A stretch of 39,084 bases of DNA, from assembly GCA_001940845.1 (NCBI GenBank), contig MSGV01000031.1, forward strand, positions 103,798-142,881, written 5' to 3'. The notes below the pieces were generated by a model. It was given only the letters and a program-made list of their open reading frames with translations, ran no database searches and was not told the origin of the DNA. The position numbers and the translations under genes were made by a program. This DNA is from Christensenellaceae bacterium Phil7. Lineage in GTDB: Bacteria > Bacillota > Clostridia > Christensenellales > CAG-138. This document shows, in pieces, positions 35,198-39,084 of this stretch. Position 1 is the first letter of the stretch, and every line of letters begins with the position of its first letter.

Positions 35198-36016
35198 TTA
35201 CCATTTTCGGATTGCTTTTTTATGAAATTTCAAATACAGCCACTCTGGCATCAATCCTTTAACAACGTGCTTCAGAAAGTCCATGACCACATATCCATAC
35301 ATATACCAAGGGAACTGAAACAGCTTGAAACCTACAGCAGTAACATACACACCATTCATTCTTGAGCGCAAGCTTCGACGCCTGGTGGCAGCTTGATCAT
35401 CACGCATTTTATATAATGGTTCTTCTAGGTTATACCCTAAATACCCTTTTGCATAGAGCTTATACCAAAGATTAACGTCTTCAAAGCGTAACATCCGGGC
35501 ATCCTCAGTATAACCGTTAACGGACAAATACGCCTCTCTACGAATCATGCATGGGGCATGACAATGAACAGGACTATGCTTAATAAAATCTTTCTTTTGA
35601 GGCCTTTCGATAGAGTAGCTTCTTCCCCAGTCACCATTTTCGTCAAAGAAGATCATAGGTGTGCTAACAATAGCAAATTCAGGATGACTATCTAAGAAGT
35701 CCGCTTCAATCTGTAGCCTCTGCGGAAGAGAGATATCGTCGCCATCCATTCGTGCGACATATCCACCTGTAGCTACAGCAAGACAACAATTAAGCGTATG
35801 ATTCAACCCCATATTTTGGGGATTCTGAAGCAGAACAATCTTTTCAGGATAGAGACGTTGATATTTTTCGGCAATAGCATATGTTGTGTCTTTCGATCCA
35901 TCGTCACAAAGAACCAACTGCCAATCGACCAATGTCTGGCTTAATACTGAATCAATTGCCTCTTCCAAAGTGGAAGCACAATTATAGATACCCATTATGA
36001 TTGAAACTTTTGGCAT
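35198..36016 (-). CDS. Glycosyltransferase family 2
   Basis: The 272-residue product is shorter than the other GT2 proteins here. It has KVSIIMGIYNCASTLEEAIDSVLSQ, LVLCDDGSKDTTYAIAEKY, NMGLNHTLNCCLAVATGGYVARMDGDDISLPQRL with the DGDD site, and APCMIRREAYLSVNGYTEDARMLRFEDVNLW, the ED motif of WcaA-type enzymes. A C-terminal hydrophobic stretch may anchor it. AGGAG six bases upstream supports the ATG at 36016. Confidence 0.92.
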   Translation of the reverse strand: MPKVSIIMGIYNCASTLEEAIDSVLSQTLVDWQLVLCDDGSKDTTYAIAEKYQRLYPEKIVLLQNPQNMGLNHTLNCCLAVATGGYVARMDGDDISLPQRLQIEADFLDSHPEFAIVSTPMIFFDENGDWGRSYSIERPQKKDFIKHSPVHCHAPCMIRREAYLSVNGYTEDARMLRFEDVNLWYKLYAKGYLGYNLEEPLYKMRDDQAATRRRSLRSRMNGVYVTAVGFKLFQFPWYMYGYVVMDFLKHVVKGLMPEWLYLKFHKKAIRKW

Positions 36017-36028
36017 ATAAAACTCCTA

Positions 36029-37078
36029 TTATCCTCTTGCCCTTAATCTTTGCATCAATGTCAATAAAACTGTGAGCAGAAAGCCGGTTTTCCACTTGCA
36101 CAGCCAAAAGAACGCCTTCCAATACATAGGGCAATGTCTCGTATCAAACTGCAAGAATGCCTGCCTGTACAAAGATTTGCGAAGGATTTCGTTCATCCGT
36201 TTTGCCTTGCTGAATATACTGGTAGAACTGCCAATCTCATTAAGACCTAGCCCGATGGTACAACAAGCGACTCGGTTAAGAAAAGGCCGCAAATAGGTCT
36301 CGGAATGTTCAGCCCCAGAAATGTATTCTTGAATGACTTGATATAACACATCCCATTTCTCAGCCAGATCCGGCTTATGCTGAGTTGTAATTGATTGGGC
36401 ATTCATTTTTCTATAGTGATAAAAACAATCTGGCAAACATCCAATTCGACAATTTTCAAGGGCGTATAAGTTAAATACAGTATCCTCAGATGTTCCTATC
36501 TCGCGCTCACTCACAATCCGTCCTCGACGCGCGACCTCAACTTTATACAGTTTCATGCATACAGAAACGTAATTATCTACACGTTCAGGATGGAGGAGTT
36601 CCTCTGCCAAGGGACCAACAATACGACGGTGAATGCGTCTTTCCGCTTCTTCAACAGATAGTTTTTCTCGTTGCTGAAATAAAGGATTTGGTATACTCTT
36701 GTCTGGGTACTCTCGAACATAGCCAAACATAACGCAGTCAGTATTGGTTTCTTGAGCATAATGAAGTGATACATCAACCGTTTCCGGATCAATCCAGTCA
36801 TCGCTGTCGATAATCATCAAGAACTGACCATGAGCAGCTAGAATTCCAGCTTGTCTTGCTGAGGACAGTCCACCATTTGCTTTGTGGATGACATTAACTC
36901 TTGAATCGAGCTCGGCATATTGATCACACATCTCGGGAGAAGAATCGGTACTGCCGTCATCCACAACAATAATCTCAAGTTTGGAATACGTCTGTGAACA
37001 AATCGAACTTATGCATTTAGGAAGATATTCTGCGGTATTATAAACCGGTACAATAACACTCACCAGATCGCATTCCAT
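36029..37078 (-). CDS. Glycosyltransferase family 2
   Basis: The 349-residue product has LVSVIVPVYNTAEYLPKCISSICSQ, IIVVDDGSTDSSPEMCDQY, IHKANGGLSSARQAGILAAHGQFLMIIDSDDWIDPETV. The C-terminal half is helical, with the YHYRKMNAQSITTQHKPD block common in EpsJ-like enzymes. GGAG lies 10 bases before the ATG. It is the second gene of the run after the polymerase. Confidence 0.9.
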   Translation of the reverse strand: MECDLVSVIVPVYNTAEYLPKCISSICSQTYSKLEIIVVDDGSTDSSPEMCDQYAELDSRVNVIHKANGGLSSARQAGILAAHGQFLMIIDSDDWIDPETVDVSLHYAQETNTDCVMFGYVREYPDKSIPNPLFQQREKLSVEEAERRIHRRIVGPLAEELLHPERVDNYVSVCMKLYKVEVARRGRIVSEREIGTSEDTVFNLYALENCRIGCLPDCFYHYRKMNAQSITTQHKPDLAEKWDVLYQVIQEYISGAEHSETYLRPFLNRVACCTIGLGLNEIGSSTSIFSKAKRMNEILRKSLYRQAFLQFDTRHCPMYWKAFFWLCKWKTGFLLTVLLTLMQRLRARG

Positions 37079-37121
37079 AACATTTTTACTCCATTTCGCT
37101 TTTCGAATAGTAAGTCATTAT

Positions 37122-38231
37122 TTAAATTAATCCCCAAGCCGAATGCATCTGATAATAAAAGAACCCTACATAGCCAATAACCATAAAAATCCTTATAAGT
37201 TTAGCCGATTCTTTCGAAAACAGATGCTCTATTTCCCATGGCAAAAGCAAATAAGAAGAGTAAATTGCAGGATAAATTATCAGCCTTCCGATAAAAATTC
37301 CAGAAGTTACCATTGATACCATTGCTATTGCACTAGTTAATATCGATAAATTAGTTAATATATTTACAAAATTATCATCCAACTTTCTAATCTGCTTATA
37401 TCCAATCAATGATAAAATCATAGGAATTGAATATACGAGTACTCTAATTGGATTTGTACCCTCATCTTGCCACTCCTTCCAATCAGTTACCATACTGGAA
37501 TAATTTGTGTTTGAAAGCAATTCTTCCAATATTCCAGTAAAACTTTCCACATAAATAAGTATAAAGATTGTGACAATAATGCACAATAAGGTTTTTACAT
37601 TCCAAGCCTTTCCTTGAACAATAAACACAATTGGTATCATCAATAAAGCCGATGCATGTATGGTTGCCGCAGTCAAGATCACTATAAGCAGTGGAATATA
37701 TTTGCTTTTCAAAAGCAAATCGGTTGCTGCAAATATTAATGCGACTGCTAAAAACTGACGTATACCATTATGGCACCATGACATATATTCAGTTGACGCA
37801 ATAAACAAAAAAATACTGTTCCAATAGTTGCAAGAATACTTTCGGCAAATTATTACTATGCACATTAATTGTATCGCAGCAATAATCAAAAAATAGATCA
37901 CATCGGAATTTCCTATGATCCATTTAACAATCACCTCAAATGCAGCATAGCCCTTATCCTTTGAAGCAGCCGCAATGCTGCCTGCTAATTCACTAAGTTG
38001 AGATGGTGCCTGCAAAAATGTCTGCCTATAAGCTGCTGTATCGCCAAAACCGTTCGTACGAAATCCTGCCCAGATGGCATATGGGACGGCCAACAATATC
38101 GCTGGCAGAGGCTCCCACCGTTTTTCCACTTTTCCAAGGACAATTTCTTTTCGCCTTGGAAAGATGACGGACAAAAGCCCCCCTCCGACAAACAGCCATA
38201 TAAGAAGCCACCAATAGTTCGTCAATGTCAT
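37122..38231 (-). CDS. EpsG-family (Wzy-like) polysaccharide polymerase
   Basis: The 369-residue product has about ten membrane helices and the EpsG pattern: an early conserved YAIWAGFRTNGFGDTAAYRQTF (the R..GxD..xY motif), and YMSWCHNGIRQFLAVALIFAATDLLL with the NxIRQ block. EpsG proteins are thought to polymerise repeat units at the outer face of the membrane, as Wzy does. It is the first gene of the minus-strand polysaccharide run. GGGGAT lies 11 bases before the ATG. The 850 bases upstream hold no gene. Confidence 0.88.
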   Translation of the reverse strand: MTLTNYWWLLIWLFVGGGLLSVIFPRRKEIVLGKVEKRWEPLPAILLAVPYAIWAGFRTNGFGDTAAYRQTFLQAPSQLSELAGSIAAASKDKGYAAFEVIVKWIIGNSDVIYFLIIAAIQLMCIVIICRKYSCNYWNSIFLFIASTEYMSWCHNGIRQFLAVALIFAATDLLLKSKYIPLLIVILTAATIHASALLMIPIVFIVQGKAWNVKTLLCIIVTIFILIYVESFTGILEELLSNTNYSSMVTDWKEWQDEGTNPIRVLVYSIPMILSLIGYKQIRKLDDNFVNILTNLSILTSAIAMVSMVTSGIFIGRLIIYPAIYSSYLLLPWEIEHLFSKESAKLIRIFMVIGYVGFFYYQMHSAWGLI

Positions 38232-38712
38232 AATTAACTATATCCCCACTGCTGCGCATCAAAGAACTCGCTGATCTATCATGTTCGGAGCGAGCCCCGC
38301 ATCAAACAGCGCTTCAAATCCAAATTGAAATATATCCAGCTTAAAATTGCGCAGCTATATCAAAACGACTTCGTTCGTAACATTTAATCTGAGAATACTT
38401 AAATCTTGTTATGTTTTTTCTCAGCATGTCCAAAACGAATCTTTTATCAGCTTACCTTTTACATACCACATATCCATGAATTAATCATACCGGAGCAGAC
38501 GCTTATCAATCCAAACATCGATTTTATCCCGGCACTCTATACACGGCTTCAATTTAGCAATGCATTATTTTTCACACTGTTCAAATTGCACTGCTTCCAG
38601 ACCTATTATAACATAATTCATAGAATTTTCAATCACTTTTGATGCGATGGTAATAGTAAAAGGCTGAAAGATTTATTGGACCTTGTTATATATTAATCGT
38701 TATTCCGGATTA

Positions 38713-38743
38713 ATCAGGTATGAGGCAGATAATTATTTTATCT
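38713..38743 (-). repeat. Copy 2 of the 31-base group II intron domain VI-like element
   Basis: It matches 2116-2146 at about 27 of 31 positions with an identical 17-base core (38727-38743). On the minus strand it follows a domain V-like hairpin and ends CCTCATACCTGAT, like the 3' end of a group II intron. Confidence 0.4.
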
Positions 38744-38786
38744 GTTAATCTGCCACACCACCGTACATGCGGGTCAGCATACGGCA
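38713..38786 (-). mobile_element. Possible degenerate 3' end of a group II intron (domains V and VI)
   Basis: On the minus strand ATGCCGTATGC and GCATGTACGGT form a domain V-like hairpin (38786 to about 38760). GGTGTG follows, then a second hairpin (CAGATAA/TTATCTG) ending CCTCATACCTGAT. Many bacterial group II introns end in this order with closely similar sequence (GCCGTATGC...GTACGGTGGTGTGAGAGG...CCTCCTACTCGAT). No reverse transcriptase is present in the 300 bases upstream to the window edge. The hairpin also lies in a 48-codon open frame, so chance is not excluded. Confidence 0.4.
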
Positions 38787-38968
38787 TTTCTTTAGTTTCC
38801 ACATGCTTTTATATAAAGCTCTGTGAGCCTTGGGGAGCTTCTTGTTTTTGATACAGTCTGCAATACTAAATATCCAACACAATACCAGCTAAAGCTGCAC
38901 CTTTTCGCTTGATTCAATTGAAAAATCGATATAAACCATCTAAAGAAAAGAATTTGCAGCAAATAAAG

Positions 38969-39021
38969 ATTGCCCGAATCGACACGAACAGATTATATCC
39001 TCTCGAACCAACTCGGGCAAT
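38969..39021. repeat. Inverted repeat, possible terminator of an upstream gene
   Basis: ATTGCCCGA (38969-38977) and TCGGGCAAT (39013-39021) are perfect 9-bp arms around 35 bases. On the minus strand CTTTATTTG follows the second arm. It could end transcription coming from beyond the window edge. Confidence 0.4.
38992..39020 (-). promoter_or_regulatory. Candidate promoter for the polysaccharide operon
   Basis: TTGCCC (39020-39015), 17 bases, perfect TATAAT (38997-38992) on the minus strand. If used, it gives a leader of about 750 bases before the polymerase gene. The -35 lies in an arm of the inverted repeat. Confidence 0.35.
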
Positions 39022-39084
39022 TGCTTCTTCCTATAAGTTATTTCTGGATAATAATTGAATGGTTCGGGCCGCCGCAATGCTTCG

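Larger units (their letters stand above)
38232..39084. other. 850-base region without intact genes upstream of the polysaccharide operon
   Basis: No gene longer than ~80 codons looks real here. It holds group II intron-like 3' sequences (38713-38786), a promoter candidate and an inverted repeat (38969-39021). The minus-strand frame 38259-38354 (containing FGFEALFDAGLAPNMIDQRVL) may be the tail of a lost gene. Nothing else is visible. Confidence 0.5.

Noticed and set aside
38177-38184. Run of C within the polymerase gene as a second phase-variation tract
   Set aside because: The tract is only about six bases and the reading frame is intact across it. The same holds for a G6 run in kdsB near 19656.
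1-39084. CRISPR arrays, tRNA or rRNA genes, prophage
   Set aside because: By eye I saw no spaced direct repeats, cloverleaf sequences, rRNA segments or phage structural genes on either strand.

Overview
The window reads as chromosomal DNA of an anaerobic, probably gut-associated member of the Firmicutes (Clostridia-like). The reasons are a long Gram-positive-type SRP RNA with an Alu domain, a ribosomal protein L27 with a cleavable N-terminus next to its Prp protease, a threonine T-box leader, a YtxC-like sporulation protein beside thrS, a sortase-type wall anchor at the left edge, and dockerin domains. I saw no tRNA, rRNA, CRISPR array, intact insertion sequence or prophage.

Left part (1-9.9 kb, accessory): the end of a cell-wall-anchored protein, two dockerin remnants on either side of an ArsR-type regulator, a large fused ABC transporter, a divergent HxlR regulator/flavodoxin pair with a likely shared operator, a gluzincin-like protein of unknown role, a tandem GNAT acetyltransferase, and an aminoglycoside-type nucleotidyltransferase.

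Centre (9.9-17.1 kb, core genes): thrS with its T-box and promoter, a divergent ytxC-like gene, an Ogg1-type 8-oxoguanine glycosylase, the rplU-prp-rpmA operon with a promoter and long leader, recA, and the SRP RNA.

Right part (17.2-39 kb): a long run of minus-strand genes for surface polysaccharide synthesis. It starts with an EpsG/Wzy-type polymerase (37.1-38.2 kb) and ends with kdsC. It contains six GT2 glycosyltransferases, one GT4, two capsule-type (GT32-like) glycosyltransferases, two pyruvyl transferases, an acyltransferase-3, an FkbH-like HAD protein, an MptE/DUF115-like protein, a Wzx flippase, and all four genes for CMP-Kdo (kdsB, kdsA, kdsD, kdsC). Genes overlap or sit a few bases apart, apart from a 0.5-kb gap at 31.7-32.2 kb, so one or two long transcripts are likely. 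No initiating phosphoglycosyltransferase, chain-length regulator or known Kdo transferase lies in the window.

The most striking points are a complete Kdo donor pathway inside a capsule-like operon of what looks like a monoderm; a glycosyltransferase switched out of frame at an 8-base G tract (possible phase variation); a second frameshifted gene (pyruvyl transferase); and two related group II intron-like 3' ends, one in the 0.85-kb region upstream of the operon.
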